From Bimuria novae-zelandiae CBS 107.79 (lineage: Eukaryota > Ascomycota > Dothideomycetes > Pleosporales > Didymosphaeriaceae), in the NCBI GenBank assembly GCA_010015655.1, contig ML976748.1:139625-203624 (forward strand): a DNA stretch of 64,000 nt. The letters run 5' to 3'. This document shows positions 1 to 13,504 of the stretch, piece after piece. The notes under the pieces are model-generated. The model saw only the letters and a list, made by a program, of their open reading frames with translations, was not told where the DNA came from and did not search any database. Made by a program: the position numbers and the translations under genes. Numbering within the stretch: position 1 is the first letter of the stretch; every line of letters starts with the position of its first letter.

Positions 1-2334
1 GGTTCTTCTTTAGTATTATAGAGTATATTTTAACCTTTTTTCCTTTATTATTTATCCTGCTAAGAGCATCTACTCGTCCGTTTTCTTTACCTAGGATGTA
101 CATAATTTTAAATTTATATTATCCTAGCGTTTCTAACTATCTCGCTTATTATTAGGTTAGTTCTTTCGTGGTTGTGAAGCGTGTAAGATTCTTATAGTCT
201 ATAAAAATTATAAGTTCTAAGTAGCTATGTGCGTAGATCCTTTAGTGTTTAATAGCCTTTACTATCGCTTGTAGTTCTTTGTCGTGTACTTTGTATTGTA
301 ATTCTTCTAATATAAACTTATGTGCGTAGTATATAACTAGGTGCTATTTGCCATTTTTCTCTTGTTTTGCGCATGCTCTAACTGCTAAGTTACTCGCGTT
401 TGTTTTAATACGCAAAGGTTTATTATTTTAAAAGTATATTAGGACTAGTAGCGTAATGCATGCTTCTTATAGTGTTTAGAATACTTATTTATATTTTTCT
501 ATCTAGTTAAAAGGTTTATCTTTCTTTATAAGGTTAGTAAGTAGTAGCGTGATCCTTAAGTAGTTCGTAATAAATTATCTATTAAATCTAGTAAATTTAA
601 GGAAGGCTTATACTTCCTTAAAATTAGTAGGTAATTTCTACTTCTTTACTTCCTTAATCTTTAAAGGGCTTACTTAAATACCTTTAGTGTTAATAACGTG
701 TCCTAGAAACTCTAATTCCGTGACGTAGAATTTATATTTTTTAAGTTTTAGCTATAGGTTAGCGCTATCTAGCGCTTATAGTATTATTTATACATGCTAC
801 ACATAATCTTTCTTGTCTTTAAAGAATACTAGGATGTCGTCGAGGTAGGCAACTATAAATATATTAAGGTAGTTTTATAGTATATTATTAATTATTACTT
901 AAAATTGCTGGTGCGTTCGTGAGTCCAAAAGGCATAACTTAGTACTTAAATAGTTTATATCTAGTTCGAAAGGCTGTCTTCTACTTATCACCTGCTACTA
1001 TTTGTATGAGGTGGTATCCGTCTTATAGGTTAAATTGTGTAAATATCTTGGCTTGTTCTAGTCTGTCTCGAGGCTCTTGTATATTTAGTAGTAGGTATCT
1101 ATTCTTAATTATCATGTCGTTTAGCCTCCTGTAGTTAATATATAGACGTTATATTCTATCCTTCTTTATAATAAATATTAGGGGTAACGCTGCTAGCAAT
1201 TCTAACTTGCGTATTTATTACTTATTAAGGGCTTTCTTTAAGAATTCGCGTGTCTATTAGAGTTCCTTTTTACTTTAGCTATGTAGTGGTCCGAAGGGTG
1301 GCGTTTTTCCCTCTTTAAGAATAATGCGGTAATCTTAGTGTGTATACTTAGGAAGGGCGTTAGCTTCTTTCTCTTCCTAAAATAAATAACTCTATCCTTT
1401 ATATTTATTAGGGATATTAAGAGGTATACTGTTCTCTTTATGCTTGCGCTTTATAATCTAGTAGTTCCTACTAGCGTCTGCTAAGTTAATTTCGCGTTTA
1501 TTAACTTTTAGTCGCGAGACTATATTGTTAATAGCTCTCTTATCTACTATTATACTCTATTAATAGGTAGGCTTTACTTATAATACATAGTTACAGCTCG
1601 TAAAGGATAGCTTTTTCTTCTTCTAGTTAATCGTAGGGTTATGCTTCCTTAACTAGGGTAGTCTTAAAATTACATCGTAATTAGCTTCCTTAATAATGTT
1701 AAGGGTAGTTAATTCCTAGTGTCTATAGATTGTAAGGGTAGTTTTAACCTCGTATTTAATTATTGCTTTGCCGGGCATTAGCTATTTATTTGCGATATAA
1801 ATAGCATAGGGTATAGCCTTCTTGCGCTTATAGAGTCTTGCTCTATTAAGTGCTTTTTTTAATATATAACTCTCTTATGCTCTTAAGTTTAGCATGACTT
1901 TTATTTATATTCCTTTAAGCTATACTAGTAGCTTAATTAATGCCTAACTATTAGTAGTATTTACTTCTTTAAAGGCGTTTTCCCGCCTAAGCTAAGGTCT
2001 AAAAAAGACATTTTCTTTTTAGCTAGCTTTATAGGTTTAAGGTGTCCTTTATCCTTTTCCTAAAGCTATTATTATATCTTGTTTAGGGAAACTTCACTAT
2101 CTTCTTCCTTTATTACTATTTTAATCCTAAGGGTTATAGTCCCTTTTAGTATATAATTAAATCTATGCTTGTTCTTCTGCTCCCTGTGCTCCTTATAGTT
2201 AGGGTATAAGTATATATGCTATTTGTCTAACGCGTATTTCCTATTAACTAGTAGTAATATTACTTAGTTTAGTACCTAGTTAAAGTATAAAAAGTATTAC
2301 GTTTTGCGTTTATCCTAGAGGTAAACATCGCAAT

Positions 2335-4651
2335 TAGGGATGGGCCGTACAATACGGAATACCGTATTTTTCGTACCGTACGATACCGATACGCGTATTG
2401 TAGGATTAGATCCGTATGCCAAGGCGGGTAAATGCTGCCGAAAATGACTTTAGGGGCTAACTTTATTTAGAGCTTGCATCTAGATTGCTTATCTTATCCT
2501 CTAAGCATTATCTTAGTACTTTATTATTATTAATTAGTAATATTTATCAAATGCCGCGTACTGCGTTCGAAAGCGAGGACGTCGAGGTCACCTTCGAGGG
2601 CCTCCGGGCCATTGTAACATGTCGATTTTACTCTAAACAATGGCATAACAAAAGCCTCGTACGTCTCCGCAAGCACATGGCTAAATGCCCGAAGCTTCCG
2701 CGAGAGAAATATAAGCTATATAAGGTTAATAGCAACCCTTAGATGCTATCTAAGCGTTAATTATAGCTACTAATAGAGACGCTGCGTATAAGTAAAATAA
2801 ACTTTAAAAAGGTAGATCTACTACTCGCGGAGGCTATATATAGCTTTAGAGTACCCTTTAGCTTTATAAGCTCTTGTAGCTTGCCTTAGGTAGAGAAACT
2901 TACTAAGATGCCGCAGGTTAAAAATCCTGTATTCTATTAATTTCTGAACTTCTTGCGCCCGCCCTACACTCCGCTAGGCTATAAAGTAATTGCCACGACG
3001 TTGCTAGACTCTATTTATAGCTAAACAAAGCGTGATATAAAAGCCGTGCTTAAGAAGGCTAGGCGGCAAATAACGCTAGTTAGTAATAGCTAGATAAATA
3101 TACGCGGCGAGGCAGCCGTTAATTACCTAGTAATAACCTAAGAATATAAGATCTTTCTAAAGATTTTATACACGTTAGCGGAGCGTTATAACGCCGAGAA
3201 CCTAGCTAAAGGGATTCTTAAAGTAGCTAAGGACGTTAGCAAGCTTAGTATTACTATTATTTACCTTAATAATGCTTCTAACATAAAGGCGGCGCAGGGT
3301 TTACTTACTAGAGCTATACTTAACTATCTAATATTAGGGTGCGCCTCTTATATTGTTAACCTCTACGTTACTAACTTCTTTAAAATAGGCGACTTTAGGG
3401 TAATTTTTAACGCTGTAAAGAACGTTAGCAAGTTCTTTAGATAGTTTAGTTTACTTATAGGCATGCTAGACAAGGCTGCCAGGCCTTAGGTGCGGCGGAA
3501 AGCGCTGCAGCTGCCAGGAAACACTCGCTAGTAAGGCAAGTTCAATACTGTCGATTCGGTGCTAGAGAATCGCGACTGAATACTTTTAGTAGTGCAGAAT
3601 CTAATAGTAACCTCTATTATAACCTAGCAGACGCAGAAACAGCGATTCTATAAAGTTATAGTAATTATAAGCAACGTACGTTAGTAGGAGAAGTTGTAAA
3701 GGCTGCGGAGCTTTCTAGTGCCCTTTACAAAAGTAGCCCTGGCGCTCGAGAGTACTCGGCCGAAATTCTCATAGCTATATGCCAGCTTCATCTACTTGCT
3801 CACCTCCGTCACTCTCCACACAACTTTGCCGCGAGAAGACGTCCAAAATATGCTTCGAAACCGATTCCAGCAGGTCCACCATCCTCTCGGCACGATTTCG
3901 TATATATGCGACCCTCTTGCGCGGCGAGAATTGCCTGTGGCGGTCACTCACAAGATGCAGATGGAAGTGGGCGAATACATCGCCCAGCAGTACCCGCCGA
4001 CGCAGGGCAACGCCAGGCATGCCGCAGCGCTCTATAAAGAGCTTATGGATGTGCTCTATCGTCAAGGCGCCTTCGAGAAGTGCGGTACTGATTTATCCTG
4101 GCAAAGCTTCGAGGATTACACCGATCCGGCGGAGTGGTGGCGCATACAAAGCTGCACCAACGAGCTTAAAGAACTTGCTATCTACGCTCTCAGCATTAAC
4201 CCCATAACTAGAGTAGCTAAACGTAACTAGAGCGAGCACGGATTTCTTTATAATAAAGTTTAGAATTGTCTCGTTAATAAACGGGTCGAAAAGCTAGTGT
4301 TTTGCTTTCACAATCTACGGATTCGTAACTCTATTTTGGCTGAGGGTGCTTAGTACTTCGACGCCTCCGAGGTGCCCGAATAAATTAACGTCGACGACCA
4401 TGAAGATAAGCAGCTTTTGCTCGATTACCTAGTCAAATAAGTATAAGAAGAGCACTCTGGGGATCCTGAAGATACCCAGCATCTATAGCTTTAATTGTAT
4501 CTAATTCTGCACGTGATTATAGGGCCGAGAAAGGCACCGATTGGCTCAATTCACTTTGCCAAGAATGTACGATAATACCGTAAATACGGTATTATACAAG
4601 ATACCGTATATACAGGGATACACTGAAAAATACGGTATCGGCACATCCCTA
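2335..4651 (+). mobile_element. hAT-superfamily DNA transposon inserted in gypsy element
   Basis: The ends are inverted repeats: left TAGGGATGGGCCGTAC at 2335, and the complement of the right end reads TAGGGATGTGCCGATAC. They are flanked by an identical 8-bp duplication ATCGCAAT (2327-2334 and 4652-4659). An 8-bp duplication is diagnostic for hAT. The interior, read on the plus strand, encodes a BED-finger-like start (about 2551-2740), a middle part with hAT-like text such as GCASYIVNLYVTNFFKIGD (about 3340-3400), and a C-terminal half that remains open at 3796-4230. The central part carries stops. Only the C-terminal half keeps normal CpA content, so decay is milder than in the surrounding gypsy element. 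Confidence 0.9.
2551..4500 (+). pseudogene. hAT transposase, broken by stops
   Basis: The N-terminal piece, starting with MPRTAFESEDVEV at about 2551, carries a Cys/His pattern ending RLRKHMAKC, as in a degraded BED zinc finger. A middle region resembles the hAT core. The open stretch 3796-4230 (144 codons, including DPAEWWRIQ and ALSINPITRVAKRN) corresponds to the conserved C-terminal dimerisation region; the text continues in frame past a stop to about 4500. At least ten in-frame stops, mainly TAG from CAG or TGG, separate these pieces, so no full transposase can be made. It could still have been mobilised in trans when its ends were intact. Assignment rests on the end structure plus these protein fragments. 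Confidence 0.75.
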
Positions 4652-6664
4652 ATCGCAATAGGCGATAGGGCAGTTAAACTACTCTTATCTATATTATTAG
4701 TATATTTAGGGAAAGTAGCTATATTCCTTAGCTTAGTAATAAATAGTATATTAGTCTTCTCTGTAAAGGTTCTATTATAGGTTCTCGTGCGTAGGGTTGC
4801 GGTGGTCTAGGTCGTACTATAGTGTAAAGTTCGGGTTTTTGTTTAGGTATTATTCCTTAGGGTTGTCTTAGGCGTAGTAATGGTCTGCCCATTTACGTTC
4901 TGCTTTACTAACCAGATTGGGTCGGTAAGCATAGTGAAATGCTGCGGCAAGGTCTTATTATTTTATTACTATAAACCTAAAGTCTCCTTTCCTTAGTTAG
5001 TGTTTCTCTAAGAAGTCGAAAACATTCGTCGTCTTACTAGTAACAGGTTTATTCTAGCTAGAGTAAGGTGTAGGAGATTAAGGCATAAGTTTCTTCTCCT
5101 TTTCCCTTTCCTTCTCGTCCGAACCTTTACGTGCATCCTTATAGAGTCGTAAGTCTAGTAATTTTAATCGCTCGGATTCTTTGTCGTGAATATTAATTTG
5201 TTTAATAGCGTTTACTACTTGCTATTCTTCGTTGGTGGTTTCTTCTTTATTAATAATTAGTACGTTTAACTACCTATTAATCTTATTCTTAGATCTATAG
5301 TTCCTGGCGATGTGGCCTAGTTTGCTATATATAAAACATTTACGCGTCTTAGTCCCCTATTGTTAGGTTCTATCTAAGATACGTTAGTTAGGCTTTTAGA
5401 AGCCTATAACCTTTCCTATTCTCTTTTTTAGGTTATTAAACTAAATATCTTTTATAGGTTAGGGCCTGTAGTAGTTACGTTGCTATCGTTAAGGTGCTTT
5501 TAGTAGCGCCCTATAGACCACAGGTGCCTATTATCTAAAACTAGCGTTTCTTAGGTTCCTGCGGAACTCTTTTTTGTAAAGCGAACTATTCCCTATTAAT
5601 GCGGATAGTCTCTTTGTATAGTTCCTCTAAGGTCTTTATCTTTACGCTACTACGTAGGAGTTCTTTACGCACGTTACGTTTAAGGCCTTACTTATATATT
5701 ATCTTAAGAAATTTATCCTCTTAGTTAAGTTGCACTGCGTACTTGCGGAACTTAGCTATGTACTTAGCTATAGATTAGTGTTAGCAAACTATCTAGATCG
5801 CTCGTCTTGTAATAGCTATCTTATTAGCGATCCTAAATATTTGTCGAAGGCATATTTTAAAGTTATTATAGTCTTTAATAATGTTAACTATATTAGCATG
5901 TTTGTTAATGTACTTCTTGTTCTTGTTATCGTGATCTATGTCTAAGTACTTAACTAGGTAGGGATAGATCTATTCTTTAGCGCTTCCTCGCATGTAGGTT
6001 GCAGCGAAGATGACTTTCTTCTTGTTTTTAAGGTCTTGGTTCTAGTTAAAGAAGTAGAGGTCTAGCTGCAAGAGCTAGGTGTCGAGGAGGGTATAATTGC
6101 TATTATATAAGTTAGGTTTGTGTGCCTTGTTCTTGCCATCCCCTATAGGGGTGACATGGTTGTCTAAAGCCATGGAAGAGGTAGGGGTCCTATTAGTATT
6201 TATATTAAGGGTGTTTAAAATGTTAAGATCCTAAAGAGGTAGCTAGTCTCTAAGGGGCTAAGGTTAGTTCTCGGGCAGAAATACTATAATAGGATAAAAG
6301 AGGGTTATAGTAATAGCTTACGCTTGTTACTAGGGCGTTAGTATTAAAGGTATATATAATACTATTAAATTAACAAGGTTACTTATTTAGATCTAAACGA
6401 TAGATTAATAAACAGGTTAAACACGAATGCTATAAGGGTATTCGTGCTAGGTTATATATATAACTATTCGTGCTATTCTTTCCTTTCTACTATCCGTTCT
6501 TTAGTAGGATAGTATTATCGTCCTGGATATTGCTGCCATCCCTTTCTTAGCGGGATGGTTCTTCTTGGCGGGATGTTAGATCACGTGACCTTAGTGGTGT
6601 AGTCCTACTGTGGGTTACCCTGCTGCGCTCACTGTTGGTTGTTCTTTATTGCGATTGTTTAGAT

Positions 6665-7485
6665 CTCAACACTTACTTGCGTAGTAGTAACTTTTTAAGT
6701 GTATATATAATAGCTTTCTCTTATAAATTAAGTATACGTATTGTTTTTGGCGTACTCTAGCCTATCTCGCTAGGCAACAGACGGGGCTGCGGTGTTTAAA
6801 AAGGCTGGGAGAGTTCTGTAAACAGCGGCGTGCCCATGGCGCCTAGCAGCTGGCGGAGTAGACGCCCGTGCGTAGGAGGAGAGAGGCCCCTGAGTACTAA
6901 AGGGACGCCGTCCTCCTCCTCATTAGACGAATCTATAGTAGGCGTTAAGGGCCTCTCTACGTTGTTGTCCTATCCTTTGGCGTACTCTACCGCCCGGGAA
7001 GCTTCCTAAGCTCTCAAAGGCGCGATTACCTGCTCAGGGCAGAAGGGCGCTAGGCCTGTTTTACGCCAGCCTCCCTTAACTATATAAAACGTAAACGCCT
7101 GCCCTCTAACTTGTAAGAGAGTTACTAAGAAATCTAAGCGTTAGATTTTAGTAGCTCTTATTTAAGAGGCCTAATTAAGCGTCTAAGCGTAATACTACTT
7201 TAGAGGCTAAAAATAGCCTATATTAAAAGGCTAAAGGAGATAAGTAGTGTGCGGAGGGAGGGTAAAAAGCTATATATAATTACGCTCGGCGTACTAAGCA
7301 AACTCTATAGTAAGGTAAGATCTATAGCTATTAATAAGGAGTAATCTCTAGGCGCTATAGGCGCTCTCTATAGTTATTTTATTAAAATATTTTATTTGGT
7401 CTATAGCTATAAAGTCGTTAGCGTAGCTACTATTAGTTATATTTATAAGGTAGTTATTAGGTAAATTAACCGCCTATTACTCTAG
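6665..7485. other. Unassigned, partly GC-richer decayed sequence
   Basis: This sits between the gypsy LTR region and the next gypsy LTR. The part 6780-7080 is GC-richer and has few stops on the plus strand (serine/arginine-rich text). From about 7090 an open but RIP-scarred frame runs to about 7450 with several TAG/TAA. I do not recognise a domain. It may be the remnant of a gene or of another mobile element. Confidence 0.3.
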
Positions 7486-7934
7486 TGTTACGACCACGAA
7501 CCCCACAAGGATGAAGAAGCCAGACAATTACGCCAAGAGAGTAATTGTTAGCGAAGTAGCAGAGTTAACGGGACACAACGAGGCGCGGGGCAGCTTAGGT
7601 TAGCAGTTACGTAATAAAGTCCCGCATAAGCGAGAAGTCCCGCATAAAGTACAGGACTATAGGAAGTCCCACGGACTACCTTAGAGAAAGACGTCTTGGC
7701 GGGACTATAAGGAAGAAGCAGACTAGTATATAGTATAATAGTTCTCCTATGTTATTTCTCTCTTCGTAGTTAACTTATATATTTTCTGTGCGAGTACGTT
7801 CTCTTATACAGACTAATAGTTATCTTACTTTATTATAAGATTAGATTGTCTAGCCGCGCTAAGTGTCGCATTAACTTATACTACTAAATAATCTGTAAAG
7901 CACCACGATACCTTACCACCCTAACCTAGACTAG

Positions 7935-8110
7935 TGTCAGATAAAAAGCATATCAAGTTCGGAGGATCAGGGGTAGCCCGAAAAAGGCCGGGGATTAACC
8001 GAGAACACACAGAACCTGCCGAGGGAACCCCGTAGACAGGCAGAACAACCTAATATATTAATTTAAACCCCCGAATTATTAGGATATCTATTAAGACGTG
8101 ACATCTAACA
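7935..8110 (+). repeat. Copia-1 5' LTR (176 bp)
   Basis: Starts TGTCAGATAAAAAGC and ends TGACATCTAACA. It matches the LTRs at 12968, 34862, 39852, 58096 and 63129, all 176 bp. Confidence 0.95.
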
Positions 8111-11100
8111 ATTAAGAGTCTTACTGCCTTAACAAGAGCGAAAATAGCAACCTAAAACCTAAATTAAACTAACGGAACGATTATTCTTCGCGATAATACT
8201 AAATACTATAGCTAGCTTAACTAACTATAAGCCCGCTACGTTGTATATAATATATAGGCGCAAGTCAACCCCGATTTAGCGATTACCCTACTCACGGAGC
8301 TATTTGAGCCCGAGCTACCTGAGACGGTAGACTATACGCCAGCTGTAACCCTTCTAGACGGCGTCTTATTATTAAGACTATCCGAACTTTTGTCCGCTGG
8401 ACTAAAGAGCTATAAAGAGGATTTAGACCTCTATAAACTCTAGATGGAGAAATACAAGATATAGTATATAAAGTATAAGACTAAAGTCGCAAGTTTGCAG
8501 CAGATCGTAGTGTTTATCTAGTTATTAGTAGCACCGCATCTACAACGCACTTGCTGTCTCCTAGATACTACTATTAAAGAATAGATTATAAAGCTAAAAG
8601 CAAAAGTAAGAGTTACTTCTAAGTTCAAATAAGAGTAAGCGCGACAGCGATACTATAGCTCGTTAAAGCCTCTACGCATAGTAAATAACTAGGATATATA
8701 GCTTACTAAATATAATTATGCTATAATAAAGGCTAAGACACTAAACGTGTCTAATACTACATAATTTAATCCTGTGGCTATAGACTTTATGTTAGTAGTA
8801 AATAAGATAGCTTTAGTATGGGCTGTAACCTTTTAATTAAATAGAAAGGACCTACCCGGCATGGACCGAAAGGATATAATAGGACGTTTCCAAGAATATA
8901 TAATGCTAAATTATCTAATAACGCGAAACAGAAGCTAAAAGGCTGTATTTATAACGGAAGACTTATCTTATCTCGCTAAAAGTAGCCAAGCTGCCTAGAG
9001 TATACAAGGGGATCCCTAATATGCAGAAACAGGAAACTCTTAGGGTACAAAACGGGGTAGACCCTAACATTAACGTATAGCTGTGAAGGATGATAATCGT
9101 GCACCTTTAAGCTCTTTAAACCCTTAATAAGATAGTAGTAACTCCGCTAAAGCGGACGCTAATCGTGGTAAACCTGCTAAAGTAGGCACTAACAAAACCG
9201 CTAAGTGTTTAGCCTGCGATATAAGACACCCTATTAGGGAATGCTTCTATCTCTACCTAGATAAAGCACTAGAATAGTGGGAGCTAAACCTAAGAACAGC
9301 TAAATACGTTGCTCTAAAACAAGAGTACGATGCTAATTTTTAAAGTCTACTAAGAGCTTAAAGCAGACCTAGAACTAAGACTCTATTTTTTAAGAATTCT
9401 TATACCCTAACTCTAGAGATTACTAATTAGTAACTAAATAGAAAATAGATTTTAAAGGTGCAAGCCGCCTATTCTGTAACCTTTACTATAGACTAATTTA
9501 ACTATCCTCTTTGGCGTTCTTTTATCCTTAACTCGGGCTCGACGTGCCACATCACGAACGACCCTAACTAGATTTAGAACTATTAGCTACCTATATAAGG
9601 CGACTTTATATAGGCAGGCGACACTTAAATCTAGGTAAAGGGATATAGAACTATTATCTTAAACCTAAAATATAAATAGGGAGCTAAAAGACTAGTACTA
9701 CATAACGTAGCAATATGCCTAGATATGCTATGTAACCTAGTCTTCTTCTAAGTGCTAAGGCAGAAGGGATTCTAGTAGGATACCTAATTAGAGCCTACTA
9801 CCCTAAAGTAACTAAATAGAACAACTATTAGAGAGCTTACTAAAATTTATAGATAATAGGTATTAGAATACTAACCCGTGCACTATGCAGCGCACTATAC
9901 GCATTCTTATAATTCTTAAACGTAATAATAACCTTAAAGAGTATTGGCCCTCTTATGGCATAAAAGGCTTAGTTATCTAGGACCCGCCGTAATTAAGCAC
10001 CTAGTATAGCGAGCTAAGGGGGTGCGCGTTAAGGGAATTATAATAGTAGAGTGTAACTTATATAGAAGAGTAAAGATGCGAAGGCAGATAAGCCGCGCAC
10101 CTAGGATTAATAAGTAAGGACCCGTAGAAAGGCTTTCTATTAATTTCCACACCTATAAATTACTATTATTTAACAAAGAGAAGAGCCAGATGCTTGTTAC
10201 GAATAGATATTCTAGTCTCTAATAGGACTTCTACTTCACGGATAACTAAACGACAAGGTTAATTATTAAGACATTAACAATCTTCTTTAGATTTTTTAAG
10301 AACTAATATGACATCACTCTAAAAGTTATTAAAACGGACAATGAGATCACTACAGTCAAACCTAAAGTCAAGCGGTGGCTAAAAAGCCTAGGCATAATTA
10401 TCGAGCCTTTAGCACTAGACACGCAAGCTTAAAACAGCGGCGCTAAACGCTTAAGGGGCGTAAATAAAGAAAAATCTCGCGTAATGCGTCTAGACGCAAA
10501 CCTTCTATAGGAACTCTGGCCTAAAATTATAAGAGCTAGAGTGTATCTATATAATTAAACGCCAAACTACACGAACAACTAGAAAACACTATACAAAATA
10601 TTCTTTACACGAGTATTACTAGCTAATAGGATTGTTATATCTATTAAGAAACTAAACTTAGCCTACCTAAAGGCGTACGGATGCAAAGCATTCGCTATAA
10701 TAAATAATACCTACTATAGAAAATTAAGACTACAACGACTCGACCCTAAAGCATGGATCGGATACCTTATTAGATACTAGTTATTAAACATTTACTAAAT
10801 ATAGATACTAACGCTAGCCAAGGTTATCAGCACGCGAGACGTCGTATTTAATAAAAACATAATCTTTAATAGGAAGATAGAGGATCTAATAGACAACGTT
10901 ATGCATAATACGCTAGCTAAGATAGCTATATATATTAAGATAATTAAGCTACCACCACTAGTGCACCAACCAGAAACCAAATTATTCTATAAAGACAATG
11001 TCGTAGAAAACGAATCACCTATAAAGGACGAAGTAGACCTACCGGGCTACTATCAAGGAAGGAAGATTAGAGATTACTACCTAATACTACTTTTAACTCT

Positions 11101-12967
11101 ACTACCTACAGCTCTGCTAGCACAGCTAATAACAAGGGAAAATATAAACCTACTCGAGATTACTTTATCTAAGACAGTCCCCTGGGCAGCAGCTTTCATG
11201 GCAGGAACGAAAGTAAGAAGGGTCGGAAAACACAACAGGAACACGATTAACAAAGCCTAGATAAAAAGACTACTAGCGAAGGGCGTTAAGATTTACTAAT
11301 TATAGTTACCTTTGCTACCCACTTGTAAAACAGACCTTAACTAATATCTAATAGGAGAATTATTCTAGGAAGCGCAGTAATCGCATCTAGATAGTTATAG
11401 AATTACCTAATCCTAGATAGAAGTACTGTACAAGATAGTAAAGGTAATAGGCTAACAAATCCTAGACTGCATGTGGGTGTATGTGTATAAGTTTAATAAA
11501 TATTACTAGTTTATTAAGTGCAAAGCGCGACTAGTAGTTAGAGGAGACTAATAACGTAATATAACCTCCTAGGACACCTACGCAGCAACATTAGCCAGAA
11601 GATCTTTTTGCTTACTTATAGTAATTACTACCAAATATAACCTTAAACTTATATAATATAACGTTACTAACGCGTTTGTACACGTATTACTAGATTAAGA
11701 AGTCTACATGCGCATGCCGCCTAGATATTAAAAACCTAGTACTATCCTTAAAGTCTAGAAGGCACTCTACGGACTGCGAATCTTATTACTTCTTTAGTAG
11801 AAAGAGTTTATAGCTACGCTTATTAAGTTTAGTTTCTAGACCGTGCCCTATAAGCCATGCTGCATAATTAAGGATAGTATTATTATCTTCTTCTACGTAG
11901 ACGACATTATTATTGCGCACCACCAAGATAAAGCTAGCTAAGCTTAGCAAGTTGTAGAATAACTTAAAAAGAAATACTTAATAATAGGCAAAGAAGACCT
12001 ACTATAGTTCCTAGGAATTAAAGTAATTAGAGATTAGCAGAACTAACTTATTTAACTCTCTTAGGCCGCATACTATGATAAAATTAGCTGGCTAGTTAAT
12101 GACTAAACAATTTAACATGACACCCTAATGGGCATAGGGGAGCTTAAGCCGAGAGAAGGGCTGGCTTTGCTTATAAAGATTAATAAATACTAACGTAAGA
12201 TTAGATTACTCCTATATATAGCTGTTAGTACCCGACCGGATATTGCATTCGCAACCTTAAGGCTGGCGAGATTCTTATTAAATCCTAGTCTAGAACATTA
12301 TTATGTGGCTGACCGAGCCCTGCTATACCTTAATAAAATAAAGTGGAAGATACTTTAACTTGGAGGAGGCGAATCCTTGCAGGTAGTAAGTAATGCCTTA
12401 TTTATAGATAACACTCTAGACCGTAAGAGCTCGCAAGGCTATACTATTAAGCTATTTAATGGCCTTATTGCATGGCGTGCAAGCAAACAAGACACTATTA
12501 CTACGTTAACTATAGAAGCTAAGCTCCTTGCTCTGGCGCAAGTTATAAAGGAAGCTATCTTTATATTAAGATTAATAGAGGAACTGAAAGTTAAGCTACC
12601 TAGCCCTACTATTATAATCTAATGTAATAACTAGTAAACTATTTGGCTAGTAACGTAGGAGATCTCGAAGCTGCATACGAAGCTTCGACACGTTAATATA
12701 CATAACTACTAGCTCCGACAGGAAGTAACTAGGGGAAGGATAAAGGTGGAATATACTAAATCTATAGAGATAATTATAAACGGCTTAACTAAAGCACTTT
12801 TAGTAAATTAGTGGCAGAACTTCCTAAAGCAACTAGGACTAGTGGAGGTAAGGAATTAAAAGGTAGCTAATAAAGCACCTTTAGAGGAGATTTAAGACTA
12901 GCTTAATAACCTTACCCTCGTCTAATAACCTTAGCCATGGCTCGAACGGCTCCAAGCTAAGGGGGTG

Positions 12968-13143
12968 TGTCAGATAAAAAGCATATTAAGTTTAAAGGAT
13001 TAGGGGTAGCCCGAAAAAGGCCAGGGATTAACCGAGAACACACAGAACCTGCCGAGGGAACCCCGTAGATAGGTAGAACAACCCAATACATTAATTCAAA
13101 CCCCCGAATCATCAGGACATCCATTAAGACGTGACATCTAACA
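12968..13143 (+). repeat. Copia-1 3' LTR (176 bp)
   Basis: Same start and end as the 5' copy; it differs by scattered C/T and G/A transitions. It is directly preceded by the polypurine tract. Confidence 0.95.
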
Positions 13144-13504
13144 ACTAGACTAAGGTGTAAGAGCCTTATAACACTTTAACTACCCTACGGTATAATGGCA
13201 GGACCTGGTTCGACCACCGCAGCTCCGGCACCTAAGGAAAAGACCCTAAGAGAGATGGTTATTAAACAAGTGGCTTAGATAGCCTAGCTACAGGAAATCA
13301 TCAACCAAATAAGCGAGAAGATAAGCTAATGGGAAAATGTAAAGCATTAACTAAAGGTCCTAAAGCCCGAACCCTATTCTAGAAAGGGCCACCTAGGAAC
13401 GTTCCTAACCTAGATAGAACTATTCATCCGCTACAACCTAGGAAAGTTTAACACGGAATAAGATAAGATCCTAGTTACCTATCTTTTACGCGCCTTTTAT
13501 AAAT

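Larger units (their letters stand above)
1..6660 (-). mobile_element. Ty3/gypsy LTR retrotransposon, RIP-decayed, 3' part outside window
   Basis: Reading the minus strand from right to left gives an LTR/leader region (about 6660-6240) and a gag start near 6173. A degenerate CCHC zinc knuckle follows (around 5300-5345, reading CFIY..LGHIAR), then reverse transcriptase with the AYLDDILVF active-site motif at about 827-850, then RNase H-like sequence toward position 1. All frames are full of TAG/TAA stops of the kind produced by C-to-T change in CpA, so no protein can be made. The element is interrupted by the hAT transposon at 2335-4651. Its 3' end, integrase and 3' LTR would lie left of the window. 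LTR limits were not resolved. The leader is related to the fragment at 27445-27860. Confidence 0.8.
7935..13143 (+). mobile_element. Copia-1: complete Ty1/copia element, RIP-decayed
   Basis: Two 176-bp LTRs (7935-8110 and 12968-13143) begin TGTCAGATAAAAAGC and end ACATCTAACA, with the 5-bp duplication ACTAG at 7930-7934 and 13144-13148. A polypurine tract (AAGCTAAGGGGGTG) directly precedes the 3' LTR. The interior encodes gag with a CCHC knuckle (CLACDIRHPIREC, about 9210-9245), protease (LNSGSTCHIT, about 9530), integrase (9930-10800), reverse transcriptase with FFYVDDIIIA (11890-11920) and RNase H (12380-12620). Integrase before RT is the copia order. Many in-frame stops make it inactive. 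The LTRs differ only by transitions, as RIP would leave them. Confidence 0.95.
7486..13500 (+). mobile_element. Ty3/gypsy 5' end (LTR, leader, gag start), split by Copia-1
   Basis: An LTR-like segment begins TGTTACGACC at 7486 and runs to about 7900. A leader follows, interrupted at 7935 by Copia-1 and resumed at 13149. The gag begins with ATG at 13195 (MAGPGSTTAAPAPKEK...) and runs to about 13500, with stops at positions expected to be CAG or TGG. The ACTAG target duplication on both sides of Copia-1 shows the two halves were contiguous. The rest of the gypsy element is missing: an extremely AT-rich stretch begins at about 13500. Confidence 0.6.

Noticed and set aside
10901..11260. Independent 119-codon gene (also copies at 12377, 39315, 60114 and 61050)
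   Set aside because: These are short open remnants of the copia polyprotein (integrase-RT linker, RNase H, integrase) between RIP stops.
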